64,000 nt of DNA, taken from positions 186,001-250,000 of the forward strand of contig MPML01000002.1 in assembly GCA_002238445.1 (NCBI GenBank). Reading direction: 5' to 3'. This DNA comes from Caldilineaceae bacterium bin5 (lineage in GTDB: Bacteria > Chloroflexota > Anaerolineae > Caldilineales > Caldilineaceae). The position numbers were made by a program, and so were the translations under genes. The notes beneath the pieces are model-generated. The model did not search any database. It worked only from the letters and a program-made list of their open reading frames with translations, and was not told where the DNA came from. Each line of letters starts with the position of its first letter. Position 1 is the stretch's first letter. Of the stretch, positions 55,568 through 64,000 are shown piece by piece.

Positions 55568-55791
55568 CTGGTTGCGGCGTCTGTCCGGACTGTAGGTCCG
55601 GAGCGTGTCCTGATTGAGGGGTGGGCTGCAATTGAGAAAGCAATTCGCTTATGCCAAGCCCCTTGCTCACTGTTGGCAATGATAGCATAGGAATGACTGG
55701 CTCTCGAAAATCGCGACTGTCTTGGACGCGGCGACCGACTCTGGGGCAGCCGGCTGCGGCCGGTACTTAGTAAGGCGCGCAGGAGATCGAA

Positions 55792-56844
55792 ATGTCAAAT
55801 ACCGTTATTTCTCTTCCAACCGGGAAGCTGCCTGCCGAACTGCTGGCGCAATTAATCTCGACCTTGCCGATCGATGACCCGGCTCTCTTTCTGGGCCCGG
55901 GCGTGGGCGAGGATGCAGCCATCATAGAGTTTGGCGAGGTTTCGTCCCAGCAGGACGGCACCGATACTCTCCTTGCGGCCAAGAGCGATCCTATTACTTT
56001 TGCCACGGATGAGATCGGCTTCTACGCTGTGAATGTCTGCGCGAATGATCTGGCGGTGTGCGGGGCGCGGCCGCGTTTTTATCTGGCTACGGTGCTGCTG
56101 CCTGAAGGGACCACGGAGGCGGATGTGCGCGGCATCTGCGCCCAGCTGGGCGCGGCCTGCCGGGCGCTGGATATTGTGGTGGCGGGCGGGCATACGGAGG
56201 TGACGGCGGCGGTGAATCAGGTGGTGGTGGCGGGGACGCTGCTGGGTGAGGTTGCGCGGGGCAAGGTTGTGCGCACGGGCGGCTGCCGGCCCGGAGACGC
56301 GGTGCTGCTAGTGGGGAGCGCGGCGGTCGAGGGGACGTCGATCATTGCGCGCGAAAAGCGGGAGGCGTTGCTGGGGCAGGGCTGGTCGGTAAGGCAGCTG
56401 GACGAGGCGGCGAACTATCTCTACGAGCCGGGGATCAGTGTGCTGAAGCCAGCGCTGGCGGCGGCGGAAGCGGAACTGGTCACGGCGATGCATGACCCGA
56501 CTGAGGGCGGGGTGGCGACCGGTCTGTGGGAGTTGGCCGATGCTTCGGGGTGCGGGCTGGAGGTGGAGTTATCGGCAGTTGCGGTGACACCACTGACGGC
56601 AGCGGCGTGTGCGGCGTTCGGACTTGACCCGTTGGGCACAATCGCGTCTGGGGGGCTGCTGGCGACGGCCGCGGAGGAGGATGCGGCGGAGCTTATGGCC
56701 CTGTGGCGGGAGATGGGGAGACAGGGGCAGGTAATCGGGCGCGTGCTGCCGAAGGAGGAGGGTGTGTATGGCGTGCGGGACGGGCGGCGGGTGGTGCTAC
56801 CGAGATTTGATGCGGATGAGATTGTGAAGTTGTGGGAGGAGTGA
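55792..56844 (+). CDS. AIR-synthase-fold protein, HypE-like
   Basis: 350 residues. It begins with a 20-residue approach (MSNTVISLPTGKLPAELLAQ) and then shows LGPGVGEDAAIIEFG, a HypE-type ATP loop, LAVCGARPRFYLATVLLPEG and MHDPTEGGVATGLWELADASG. HypE takes part in making the CN ligands of NiFe hydrogenases, but no hydrogenase gene is in the window, so a related role in another ATP-dependent reaction is possible. AGGAG precedes the ATG. It is convergent to the Uma2 gene. Confidence 0.85.
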   Translation: MSNTVISLPTGKLPAELLAQLISTLPIDDPALFLGPGVGEDAAIIEFGEVSSQQDGTDTLLAAKSDPITFATDEIGFYAVNVCANDLAVCGARPRFYLATVLLPEGTTEADVRGICAQLGAACRALDIVVAGGHTEVTAAVNQVVVAGTLLGEVARGKVVRTGGCRPGDAVLLVGSAAVEGTSIIAREKREALLGQGWSVRQLDEAANYLYEPGISVLKPALAAAEAELVTAMHDPTEGGVATGLWELADASGCGLEVELSAVAVTPLTAAACAAFGLDPLGTIASGGLLATAAEEDAAELMALWREMGRQGQVIGRVLPKEEGVYGVRDGRRVVLPRFDADEIVKLWEE

Positions 56845-56956
56845 ATGGGGAGGTCGCGGTAGTGCCGTTTAAAACGGAACGTGTCCCAGGAAGTCTTGGT
56901 GAACAGGACAGCAGAACAGCATCCTCTTCGAAATGCCATCTCGCTCTGCCGTCGAC

Positions 56957-57433
56957 TCAGAATTCGACTGTTGCGGGAAAATCTGGAACTAGAAACGACT
57001 GCGCTAGTTTACCTGTTCTATTGTAAAAGCTCATTTCACCTTCTTCAGTGCAAAGCCAAAACTCCTGTGCTTCTTTTTCAAGGAATAGCAGCGCCTTCTC
57101 TTTCATCTCCTCGGCCGTGTTGCTTGCAGAGAGGATTTCCACGCAGATCTCAGGGGCGATCGGCGCCTCGGTTTCGTCGCGAATGCGAGCGAAACGTTCG
57201 TAGGAATCCCAAGCGACGTCGGCAACTTTTGTGCCCCTACGGGTAGCGACGGCGCATACGGGCAAAGCCAGGCCGCCTTGCTTCAAGGTGCGCAGCAGAT
57301 GTTCGATCTCTCCCTGAAAGGCAGCGTGCAACACTTTGACAGGCGTCATCAGAATCTGTCCCGTTTCCGTCAGAACGATTTTGAAGGGCAGATCCTGCAG
57401 TTCGGGTTTTTCAATGACCTCTTGCCAGTTCAT
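56957..57433 (-). CDS. Uma2 family (DUF820) putative endonuclease
   Basis: 158 residues. Features of the PD-(D/E)xK fold are KVADVAWDSYERF (Asp) and APEICVEILSASNTAEEM (Glu), then KALLFLEKEAQEFWLC. Uma2 genes are very common and multi-copy in Chloroflexota and cyanobacteria, and their biological role is not established. It stands alone, with no repeat copy next to it. Confidence 0.85.
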   Translation of the reverse strand: MNWQEVIEKPELQDLPFKIVLTETGQILMTPVKVLHAAFQGEIEHLLRTLKQGGLALPVCAVATRRGTKVADVAWDSYERFARIRDETEAPIAPEICVEILSASNTAEEMKEKALLFLEKEAQEFWLCTEEGEMSFYNRTGKLAQSFLVPDFPATVEF

Positions 57434-57572
57434 AATGTCTTCCTGACACCAGTAGCCTCTTCAGAGTCCTGCTGTGATGCATATGAACAGCATAAAGTAT
57501 GCGTGCCGAATGCTCGACTCGCGTTCCTTCATGTCGCGCAAAATATTGCGCTTGCAATCCAGTTCAGTAACC

Positions 57573-58685
57573 CTACAGACCTTCCACCGTTTCGGCAGCG
57601 AGATGGTCGACGACGGCTTTGACGTCGCCGCCTGATTCGTTGTAGACGCGCAACTGGCGGTCGGCGCTGGTGCCGTTGGCAAGGATCTGTTCGATTGGGG
57701 CGATTTCTTTTTCGGTGCCGAGCTCGGCGATCTCCTCGCCGACCAATTCGACCAGTTCGCGCATTAGGGAACGGGCGGGGAGCTCTTCCTGTTTGCCGAA
57801 GTCGATCATTTTGCCGTCCAGCCCGTAGCGGGCGGCGCGCCATTTGTTCTCGTCGATCAACTCTTTGGTAAAGACACGGAAGGTGACGTTGCGCTGACGC
57901 AGTTTCCAGTGCCAGAGAACGAGGGCCTGGCAGAGGGCGGTGATGGCGATGGCCTCGTCGACGCGCGGGCAGACGTCACAGATACGGAACTCCAGGGTGG
58001 GGTAGATGCCATGGGGACGCACGTCCCACCAGATCTTGCTGGTGTCGGGGATGCAGCCGGTGTTTGTGAGAGTGCTGATGAGCCCCTCATAGGCGGCGCG
58101 GTTGGGGAAGACGTCGGGAATGCCGCTGCGGGGGAAGTCCTCGAAGACGACGGCGCGGTAGCTCTTGAGCCCGGTGGGCTGGCCCTGCCAGAAGGGGCTG
58201 CTGGCGCTGAGGGCGAGGAGGTGGGGCAGCATGTAGCGGAGGACATTCATGGTGTCGATGGCGAAGTTGGGGTCCTCTAGGCCGACATGAATGTGCATGC
58301 CATAGATCAGGAGACGCTGGGCCAGTAGCTGCATCTCCTCAAGCACGCCCTGATAGCGAGGGAAGGGGGTCACTTCCTGTTCGGACCAGCGGCTCGAAGG
58401 GTGCGTGGATGCGGCTACGATTGCCAGGCCTTTTTCCTGGGCGAGGCGGCTGATGAAGGCGCGCTGGCGCAGGAGCTCCTCTTTGGCTTCAGCGGGTGTA
58501 GCGCAGACGGGCGTGCCGAGCTCCACCATCGACTGGTGCAGCTCGGCTTTGATCTCCCGTTCCACGATCACCATCTGTCCATTTTCGATGAACTGAGTGA
58601 TGAATGAACGCAACTCACCGCTTTCTGGATCGATGACCTGGTATTCTTCTTCGATGCCGAGTGTCAGTTTGGGTCGTTCAATCAT
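57573..58685 (-). CDS. GCS2/YbdK-type carboxylate-amine ligase, copy 1
   Basis: 370 residues from ATG at 58685, with GGAGC upstream. [20 protein letters not shown] is the family start (ATP-site Glu cluster). [34 protein letters not shown] and [19 protein letters not shown] are typical. The stop of the paralog upstream overlaps this ATG in an ATGA junction (58682-58685), so the two are coupled. The family couples a carboxylate to an amine with ATP. The substrates are not known from sequence. Confidence 0.88.
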   Translation of the reverse strand: MIERPKLTLGIEEEYQVIDPESGELRSFITQFIENGQMVIVEREIKAELHQSMVELGTPVCATPAEAKEELLRQRAFISRLAQEKGLAIVAASTHPSSRWSEQEVTPFPRYQGVLEEMQLLAQRLLIYGMHIHVGLEDPNFAIDTMNVLRYMLPHLLALSASSPFWQGQPTGLKSYRAVVFEDFPRSGIPDVFPNRAAYEGLISTLTNTGCIPDTSKIWWDVRPHGIYPTLEFRICDVCPRVDEAIAITALCQALVLWHWKLRQRNVTFRVFTKELIDENKWRAARYGLDGKMIDFGKQEELPARSLMRELVELVGEEIAELGTEKEIAPIEQILANGTSADRQLRVYNESGGDVKAVVDHLAAETVEGL

Positions 58686-59908
58686 AGACTTTGCTCCGTC
58701 TGCAAAACGAGGAAATCGACGACCGCCTTGCCGTCTTCGCCGCTCTGGCGCCAGACATAGCGCTGCTGTTCGGAACTGGCGCCCCGCTGCATGATGGTGT
58801 GGATGTGGGAGACCTCTTCGCGGCAGTTGAGGCGGTCGAGAACGGATTCGACCCGTTCGAGCAGTTCGTGCAACAGGTCGTGAATGGGTACTTCCTGTTC
58901 GATACCGAAATCGAGGAGCTTTCCCTGGAGCCCGTAGCGGACGGCCCGCCATTTGTTCTCGGCGATGAGTGTGCGGTCGTAGAGGCGGAAGGACATATTG
59001 CGATGGCGCAGGTCGACCATCCAGGCAACGGTTGCCTGGATCAGCGCGGCAACTGCGAGCACGTCGTCGATGTCGGGCAGGGCGTCGCAGACCCGGATTT
59101 CGAGCGCGGCCTGGCCGGTTGCGGGCGTTATGGGCTGGGCGTTCCGGCCGGCTTCAGTGCGAGAGCGGGACGGATCCTGCTGACGGGAGTGGGGGCGGAT
59201 GTCCCACCAGATGGCTTCCGGATCGGGTATGCTGTTGGTGCGCAGGAGGGTATCAACGTAGCCCAAGTAGTCGTTGAGGCTGCGGAAGGCGTTGGGGATG
59301 CCGGTACGGGGCAAGGCGTCCAAGAGGACGGAGCGATAGCTGGCCAAACCGGTGTCGAGGCCTTGCCAGAAAGGCGAGGCGTTGGCAAGGCAGAGGATAT
59401 GGGGCAACAGGTAGCGCATGGCGTTCATGACGTCGATCGCCAGATTTCTGTCGTCTATGCCGACGTGGACGTTCATGCCGAAGGCGAGCAGGCGGCGGGC
59501 GATGAATTGTGTGTCCTCGATCAGGGCGCGATAGCGGGGCGACTCATCCAGCTGTCTATCCCAGTAACTGAAGGGGTGGGCGCCGGCCACTATCATTTTG
59601 AGGCCGTGGTTTGTGGCCAGTTGCCGCATTTCGCGGCGGATGCGGAGGAGCTCCTGGCGGGCCTGCTTGATATCGCGGCAGATCGGTGTACCCGTTACGG
59701 GGGTGGAAGCCAGGTCCGGTGAACCTGTAGACGGCCCGCTCTGCGCGCTCTCTTTTCGCCCTCCGTTATCCTCGCCCCACGCCTGGTCGTGCAGGAGCGT
59801 GAGCCCTTGGGTGGTAGCAAAACCACGCAACTCGCGGCTGTCTGGGTCGATGAACTGATATTCCTCTTCGATGCTGATGTTGAAGGATGGTTGGCTGTAG
59901 TCGGCCAT
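58682..59908 (-). CDS. GCS2/YbdK-type carboxylate-amine ligase, copy 2
   Basis: 408 residues. [21 protein letters not shown] is the family start, and [27 protein letters not shown] and [19 protein letters not shown] parallel copy 1. Extra inserts occur near residues 45-70 (rich in Gly, Ser, Thr) and 245-270 ([16 protein letters not shown]). Copies 1 and 2 are diverged (no closer than many orthologs), so each may act at a different step. It lies 156 nt from the ATP-grasp gene. Confidence 0.88.
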   Translation of the reverse strand: MADYSQPSFNISIEEEYQFIDPDSRELRGFATTQGLTLLHDQAWGEDNGGRKESAQSGPSTGSPDLASTPVTGTPICRDIKQARQELLRIRREMRQLATNHGLKMIVAGAHPFSYWDRQLDESPRYRALIEDTQFIARRLLAFGMNVHVGIDDRNLAIDVMNAMRYLLPHILCLANASPFWQGLDTGLASYRSVLLDALPRTGIPNAFRSLNDYLGYVDTLLRTNSIPDPEAIWWDIRPHSRQQDPSRSRTEAGRNAQPITPATGQAALEIRVCDALPDIDDVLAVAALIQATVAWMVDLRHRNMSFRLYDRTLIAENKWRAVRYGLQGKLLDFGIEQEVPIHDLLHELLERVESVLDRLNCREEVSHIHTIMQRGASSEQQRYVWRQSGEDGKAVVDFLVLQTEQSL

Positions 59909-60064
59909 AGGTCACTCTTTTCTTCCGCTACCTCGCGGGTTTCGGTTGCTCAGAATTTCTTCAGATTTCTGCGGTGGCATCCGGAGCGCAACGCAGATAC
60001 TTCAAGTTCAGCGTTCGCCCCGCCTTTCTTCGAACGCGAAGGGGGTCGGCAGCTGCGGGGCCTT

Positions 60065-61459
60065 TTATGCGCCCTTCTCGTCGATAACGAACACCGGCAC
60101 AATCGAGCCGCCGCCGGCGGTTACATTGAGGAGGGTCTCGCTGCTGAGGCGGCAGAGGCAGCCGTGTACGCGCTGGCCGCGGAACAGGAAAGGGTCGGAA
60201 TCCACCAGGCGACGGTCGATTGAGACGGCGCCATCGGCGGTCAAGGCCGGGAAATCTTCGTAGGCTATTTGGACTCGTTGCTGAACGATCGTCGGTTCAG
60301 TTGCAGCGTCGGCCAGGGCCGTGTCCCATGGGCCCTGTTCTATTTCCCAGCCGATAATCACGCCTTTGCCGCCGTATTCGTCGTTGGGTTTGAGAACAAG
60401 GTTTTCCCGGTTGGCGCTGGCCCATGGCAGTAGGTCGATTGGATTGCCGGCCGGGTCAAGAGTGGTTCGCTCCTCCACGGTGCGAGTCCAAGGGATGTGT
60501 GCCTGCACGGCTTCTTTTTCGGCGGCGGTCAGGAGATGGGCATTGCGTTCGTCGCTGGCAACGGCGAGGCTGGCTTTTTTGTGAAGCAACTTACAGCTGA
60601 AAGGGTTCACCATGCATACGGCGCGGGCGTGCAAAGCGTCGATAATTGGATGATTCAACCCGTAACGGAGCAAGAGTTCGCTGACCAGAACACGCTTGTA
60701 GATGAAATCGACCGGCGTGCCAGCGGCAAACAGCTGACCGTTTCGAAAATCCATTTCGCCGGGATCGCAGATGACAGCTGAGATCCCATTCTCGGCGAAA
60801 TACTCGACGAATAGTTCAAATTCGCTGGCGGTGGGCACTCCTTGCCAATCGACGATGGCGATATCAGGCAGCTTGCTGCGATTGCCCCGCCATTTGTAAT
60901 AGAGGCGCAGGAACTCATCGAGAGCAGGTCTTTTGCTGGGCAGGGCGCGCACGGTATAGTGCCGGCCGAACTCCTGCATTACCGGCAACTCCAAGAACAG
61001 GTCGCCCAGTACGTCCGAATAGGCCATCGAGGCTGGGCTTTCGCCGTTGATCTCAACGAAACCGAGGCTGCGGCTGCCGTCCTGGTTGCGGGCGTAGAAG
61101 CTGTCCAGGCGGGCGGTGGGGACGGTGGCGTTGTAGCCGTAATCGATGCTGAGCAGCAGCTCCTCCTCCGGAGTTAAGTGGACAAGCGCGCGTAGCTCCT
61201 CGTCCTCCAGCATGAGACCGGCGAGGCGGTCGAAGAGGTGGAGGATCAGCTCTGTGCGTTCGACCAGATAGCGCCATTCGGCGGGCGAATACATGAGTGG
61301 TCGCAGGACGGTACACAGAGGGCGTTCGCCAAAGACCATGCGGCGCTCGGCCATGCGCGCGGTGAGGAGATCCCAGCTGTCGTTGGCAAGGCCGGGTAGA
61401 GAGAGGAGGTCGTGGAAACGGGCGATGGCGGTTGATGAATCCATGTGGCCAGTAGCCAT
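60065..61459 (-). CDS. circularly permuted ATP-grasp-type amidoligase-like protein
   Basis: 464 residues from ATG at 61459 (an in-frame ATG at 61444 is possible). The order [16 protein letters not shown], then [17 protein letters not shown] and last [20 protein letters not shown], with [14 protein letters not shown], is the permuted ATP-grasp pattern: the Lys/Gly-rich loop comes near the C-terminus. Such enzymes are proposed to form amide bonds in peptide-like metabolites, often beside GCS2 ligases. It lies directly upstream of two such ligases. The end is VIDEKGA. Confidence 0.8.
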   Translation of the reverse strand: MATGHMDSSTAIARFHDLLSLPGLANDSWDLLTARMAERRMVFGERPLCTVLRPLMYSPAEWRYLVERTELILHLFDRLAGLMLEDEELRALVHLTPEEELLLSIDYGYNATVPTARLDSFYARNQDGSRSLGFVEINGESPASMAYSDVLGDLFLELPVMQEFGRHYTVRALPSKRPALDEFLRLYYKWRGNRSKLPDIAIVDWQGVPTASEFELFVEYFAENGISAVICDPGEMDFRNGQLFAAGTPVDFIYKRVLVSELLLRYGLNHPIIDALHARAVCMVNPFSCKLLHKKASLAVASDERNAHLLTAAEKEAVQAHIPWTRTVEERTTLDPAGNPIDLLPWASANRENLVLKPNDEYGGKGVIIGWEIEQGPWDTALADAATEPTIVQQRVQIAYEDFPALTADGAVSIDRRLVDSDPFLFRGQRVHGCLCRLSSETLLNVTAGGGSIVPVFVIDEKGA

Positions 61460-61540
61460 CCTGTAGTTCTCAGGAGCCAGTGCTTTAATTTCAGGAGACG
61501 CGACGAATGCAGGTTATGTACCAAGAACAGCAAATAGGTG

Positions 61541-61936
61541 TTACATGTCGCAGTTGATGCCGAATCCCTGTTCGCCGGCCTCCGGGTCGCGAAAGGCCAA
61601 AGTCAGGTCGAAAGTTTGATGGTCTACGTGCGGCGCATCCTTGCTCAAGCCCACAGACAGCATTGCTTCCACCCGGTAGGTTTCATCGGGAAGGACGGGA
61701 TCTTTCAGGTGCAGGGTGTTGTTGAGGCGGGTGTCGGTTTGGGCGAGGAGGACGAGACTGTTGTTTTCGGTACCGTCGGGGTTGTAGACGATCAGCTCGA
61801 CGTTGGGGGCGTCATCCTCAAGGCGGGCGGGCAGCCAGATCCGTACCCACAGGCGTCGCAGGTCGGGATAGGGATATATCAGGATCCGCTCGAACTGCAA
61901 AGGTGTATCTTGCTCGAAAAGATTGATTTGCGTCAT
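61541..61936 (-). CDS. small beta-rich hypothetical protein of the amidoligase cluster
   Basis: 131 residues without a recognised family. Many alternating strands are seen: LQFERILIYPYPDLRRLWVRIWLP, VELIVYNPDGTENNSLVLLAQ, LTLAFRDPEAGEQG. Two acidic/Asn-rich loops and a single Cys at the C-terminal end (GINCDM). No signal peptide. Its end is 82 nt from the ATP-grasp gene, same strand. No clear ribosome site precedes its ATG, and its upstream neighbour at 62060 is divergent, so it may be the first gene of the cluster. Confidence 0.6.
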   Translation of the reverse strand: MTQINLFEQDTPLQFERILIYPYPDLRRLWVRIWLPARLEDDAPNVELIVYNPDGTENNSLVLLAQTDTRLNNTLHLKDPVLPDETYRVEAMLSVGLSKDAPHVDHQTFDLTLAFRDPEAGEQGFGINCDM

Positions 61937-62059
61937 TAGCGGGTGATTGCGGGTCGCTTGCGTGCCTGCGCAAGCGAGTTTATGCTTGAAAGTGTATATG
62001 CGTTGCCGCTGTACTACTTGAATGCAGGCGGCACATTAAGTATAGCAGGATCTTACGCC

Positions 62060-63286
62060 ATGAGATACCTGAAAATTCTTGCCGACGACCTGACCGGCGC
62101 CGCGGATACGGCAGCCCAGTGCCGGAGGTTCGGGCTGCCGGCAACGATCTTTCTGGACATACCAAAACTGCCTCTGCCTCCGGGGGCGCTGGCCTTTACC
62201 TCAGACTCCAGGCATTTGCCGGCGGAGGTAGCGGCGCGGCAGACGCGTGATACAGCCGCGTCGCTGCCGGCCGTGGACGGACGATGGTACAAGAAGATTG
62301 ACTCGACCCTACGCGGCAACATCGGCAGCGAACTGGACGCCCTGCTGAATTTGGTGTGTCCGCCGGCCGCGGTCGTCTGCCCAGCCTTTCCGGCGCAGAA
62401 TCGCGGCTTGTGCAACGGGATTCTTACGGTTCCGGGGCTTGAATCGCCAGCCGTCCATCTGCCATCATTGTTACGCGAGCAGAGTCGTCATACTGTGGCG
62501 GCGCTGTCCCTGGAACAGGTGCGCAGCGGAGAGTTGGCGGGGGAAATGAGACAGGCGATGCGGACGCGGGAAAACTGTGCAGAGGAGGGCCCGGTTGTTT
62601 TTGCGGTCGACTCGTTGACGGACGACGACCTGGACAGGGTGTTGAAAGCGCAGCAGGAGGTCCTGCCGGAGGCTCTGCTGTGCGGGAGCGCCGGTTTGGC
62701 AGGTGCGCTTGTCCGACGAGTTGGCGCACAAGAGGGGTTTCCCGCCATGCCGGCGGAGAGATTGCACTCGGAGGGGAAGTCGGTTCTGTTGGTCGCGGGC
62801 AGTGGCAGCGACGTCGCCCACCGGCAGATCGAATGCCTGCTCAGCTCGGAGAGTGAAGATCCACATCAGGCGGTCAGCCGGATGATCGTGCAGCCGGAGA
62901 GCGACGCCTGGGGGACAGCTGCTCTCGATCCGGCTCAGCCGATCTGGCTGTTGCAGCAGCCATTTCCCAAACCCGGCTCGGTTCTGGAAGGCGGGGAGGC
63001 GCGGCGGCGGGCCGACCACCTGGCCCGCGTCAGTGTGGCCGCCCTTGGCCGGAGGGAGGTTGATCTGCTGCTCCTGGTTGGGGGTGACACGGCTATTCGA
63101 ATTCTGACGCGCTTGAATGTTAGGAGGCTCACGGTTGAGCAGGAGTTGTTGCCGGGGATGCCGCTTTGCAGCGCTGTCATTGACGGGCGCCCAACGCTGG
63201 TTGTGTTAAAGCCAGGGCATTTCGGCGAAGATGGGACGCTCGTGGCGTTACTGGACAGTGTTGGACTGTCTGGTGCCGGCGCTTAG
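62060..63286 (+). CDS. DUF1537/four-carbon acid sugar kinase family protein
   Basis: 408 residues from ATG at 62060 (AGGA 9 nt upstream). Longer frames upstream are not supported. ILADDLTGAADTAAQ is the family start, KKIDSTLRGNIGSELDALL the substrate region, and VCPAFPAQNRGLCNG the middle motif. The C-terminal kinase part has VLLVAGSGSDVAHRQIE, LLLLVGGDTAIRILTRL and VIDGRPTLVVLKPGHFG. Such enzymes phosphorylate 3-oxo-tetronate or D-erythronate-type acids. It fits the sugar-acid theme of the window, but no aldolase partner adjoins it. Confidence 0.86.
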   Translation: MRYLKILADDLTGAADTAAQCRRFGLPATIFLDIPKLPLPPGALAFTSDSRHLPAEVAARQTRDTAASLPAVDGRWYKKIDSTLRGNIGSELDALLNLVCPPAAVVCPAFPAQNRGLCNGILTVPGLESPAVHLPSLLREQSRHTVAALSLEQVRSGELAGEMRQAMRTRENCAEEGPVVFAVDSLTDDDLDRVLKAQQEVLPEALLCGSAGLAGALVRRVGAQEGFPAMPAERLHSEGKSVLLVAGSGSDVAHRQIECLLSSESEDPHQAVSRMIVQPESDAWGTAALDPAQPIWLLQQPFPKPGSVLEGGEARRRADHLARVSVAALGRREVDLLLLVGGDTAIRILTRLNVRRLTVEQELLPGMPLCSAVIDGRPTLVVLKPGHFGEDGTLVALLDSVGLSGAGA

Positions 63287-63290
63287 TTAG

Positions 63291-63437
63291 AGGTCGGTGG
63301 GTTGAGACGGCAAGCTGGGGAAAAGACACTGTTGGCCAGACAAGATGCTGGGGAAGAATAAACACTGTGGCGAGCCAGGGCGGGCCGTTGCGGGGCCGCA
63401 GCCCCTGCACAAGGGAGGGCCGAAGGCCCGACCGCCC
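63291..63437 (+). repeat. interspersed intergenic repeat, copy R5 (flank type B)
   Basis: The flank (GGTCGGTGGGTTGAGACGGC, GTTGGCCAGACAAGATGCTG) matches R3. The core has the same alternative hairpin 2 as R4 (GGGCC-GAA-GGCCC), and hairpin 1 has a C-C mismatch at the same pair where R4 has G-G. Heptamer repeats follow at 63445-63472. It lies between convergent genes. Confidence 0.75.
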
Positions 63438-63457
63438 AAAACTGCAGTGGTTAGTGA

Positions 63458-64000
63458 TCAGTGGTCAGTGATTGAGGCTATGTTTTCGCGTACTTTGAGG
63501 ATGGCGTGGAGGATGTCGTCCATTTCGTGCGGGTGGGCCAGGAGGACGTTTTGGCTGATGGAGATGGTCTGCTGGCAGAGGAGCTCGCTGTTGGGGCAAG
63601 GCGTGATGCGGCTGAAAGGTTCGGCGAGCGGGGGCTGGCGGTAGAGGGGGTAGGGATAGAGCGGGCCGACGGGGATGTTCTCGGCGCGCAAGGCGGAGAT
63701 GAACTCCTGGCGGGGCAGGCCGCCGAAACGCCCTGAGTCGTAGCGCATGAGGAAGATATGGTGGGAGTGAGCACTGGCGCGGGAGTCCCAGCGCTGGGGG
63801 GTCAGGCCATCGATCTCGTCGAGGAAGCCGCGCAGACGGCGGGCGTTGCTCATGCGGCGCTCGAGCTGGTCATCGAGTCTGGCCAGACCTGCGGAGAGAA
63901 CGGCAGCCTGCCAGCCGCTGAGGCGCAGGTTGGTGCCAAGGTTAGGGTGTTCGTAGCCGAGGCCTTCAGGGCCGCGGCCGCAGTTGGCGATACTCCACAT
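63458..64000 (-). CDS. DegT/DnrJ/EryC1/StrS family aminotransferase, 5' part cut by the window edge
   Basis: The last 180 residues of a PLP-dependent sugar aminotransferase, read on the minus strand and open at 64000. NCGRGPEGLGYEHPNLGTNLR resembles the loop just after the PLP Lys region. HHIFLMRYDS and the terminal HPHEMDDILHAILKVREN are typical. The PLP Lys itself lies outside the window. Such enzymes aminate keto-sugars for cell-surface glycans or modified sugars. Confidence 0.85.
   Translation of the reverse strand: MWSIANCGRGPEGLGYEHPNLGTNLRLSGWQAAVLSAGLARLDDQLERRMSNARRLRGFLDEIDGLTPQRWDSRASAHSHHIFLMRYDSGRFGGLPRQEFISALRAENIPVGPLYPYPLYRQPPLAEPFSRITPCPNSELLCQQTISISQNVLLAHPHEMDDILHAILKVRENIASITDH

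Overview
The window is GC-rich, with strong Shine-Dalgarno sequences, frequent TTG and GTG starts and sigma70-type promoters. It looks like a chromosomal segment of a Gram-positive-type or Chloroflexota-like heterotroph. The gene mix (many Gfo/Idh/MocA dehydrogenases, sulfatases, enolase-superfamily dehydratases, phytanoyl-CoA dioxygenases, YIP1-like proteins, Uma2) is most like Caldilinea-type or other marine/sponge-associated Chloroflexota. That placement is inference from gene content only. No rRNA, tRNA, CRISPR array, transposase or phage gene was seen.

Layout. 1-5 kb: lactate-utilisation type lutABC with a rhodanese and an M24 peptidase, all on the minus strand. 5.5-7.2 kb: three consecutive single-stranded DNA-binding proteins behind a near-consensus promoter that overlaps a LexA-box-like palindrome. 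7.3-20 kb: sugar-acid catabolism (two enolase-superfamily enzymes, a DapA-type aldolase, an SDR, Gfo/Idh/MocA enzymes, two sulfatases, a Rieske protein). 20-38 kb: two zinc-ligand-poor medium-chain dehydrogenases, gamma-glutamyltransferase, an aspartoacylase-like hydrolase, two paralogous propeller-like glycosidase-type proteins, a class IV aminotransferase, three more Gfo/Idh/MocA enzymes, an aldo/keto reductase and two phytanoyl-CoA dioxygenases. 38.6-44.9 kb: an oligopeptide/nickel-type ABC importer with two tandem substrate-binding lipoproteins, two permeases and no ATPase. 45-53 kb: YifB/ComM, two TIM-barrel isomerases, an MFS exporter, an alcohol dehydrogenase and a phosphohexomutase. 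53.7-57.4 kb: a YIP1-like membrane pair, an AIR-synthase-like protein and a Uma2 protein. 57.5-62 kb: a compact amidoligase cluster (two GCS2/YbdK-type ligases, a circularly permuted ATP-grasp protein, a small beta-rich protein). 62-64 kb: a DUF1537-type sugar-acid kinase and the end of a DegT-type aminotransferase.

Several structures are not explained by ordinary genes. Five copies of an interspersed intergenic repeat (about 17.4, 29.0, 29.2, 53.4 and 63.3 kb) share a roughly 56-nt core that can fold as two hairpins closed by an outer stem. One hairpin exists in two sequence versions that both pair, and two unrelated left flanks occur with both versions. Heptamer-type repeats (variants of GGTTAGT/GGTCAGT) fill many gaps, and one run is built into a rho-independent terminator. 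A six-unit 42-bp minisatellite lies at 24.05-24.30 kb. The ABC importer cluster shows a tandem duplication of substrate-binding gene plus permease in which the second permease survives only as about 14 codons.

Two genes (a Gfo/Idh/MocA enzyme at 11.8-13.2 kb and a sulfatase at 13.3-14.9 kb) are each broken by a short tandem duplication whose one copy is corrupted almost entirely towards G. Removing exactly one unit (84 bp or 53 bp) restores each reading frame, so these look like contig-joining artefacts rather than true pseudogenes.
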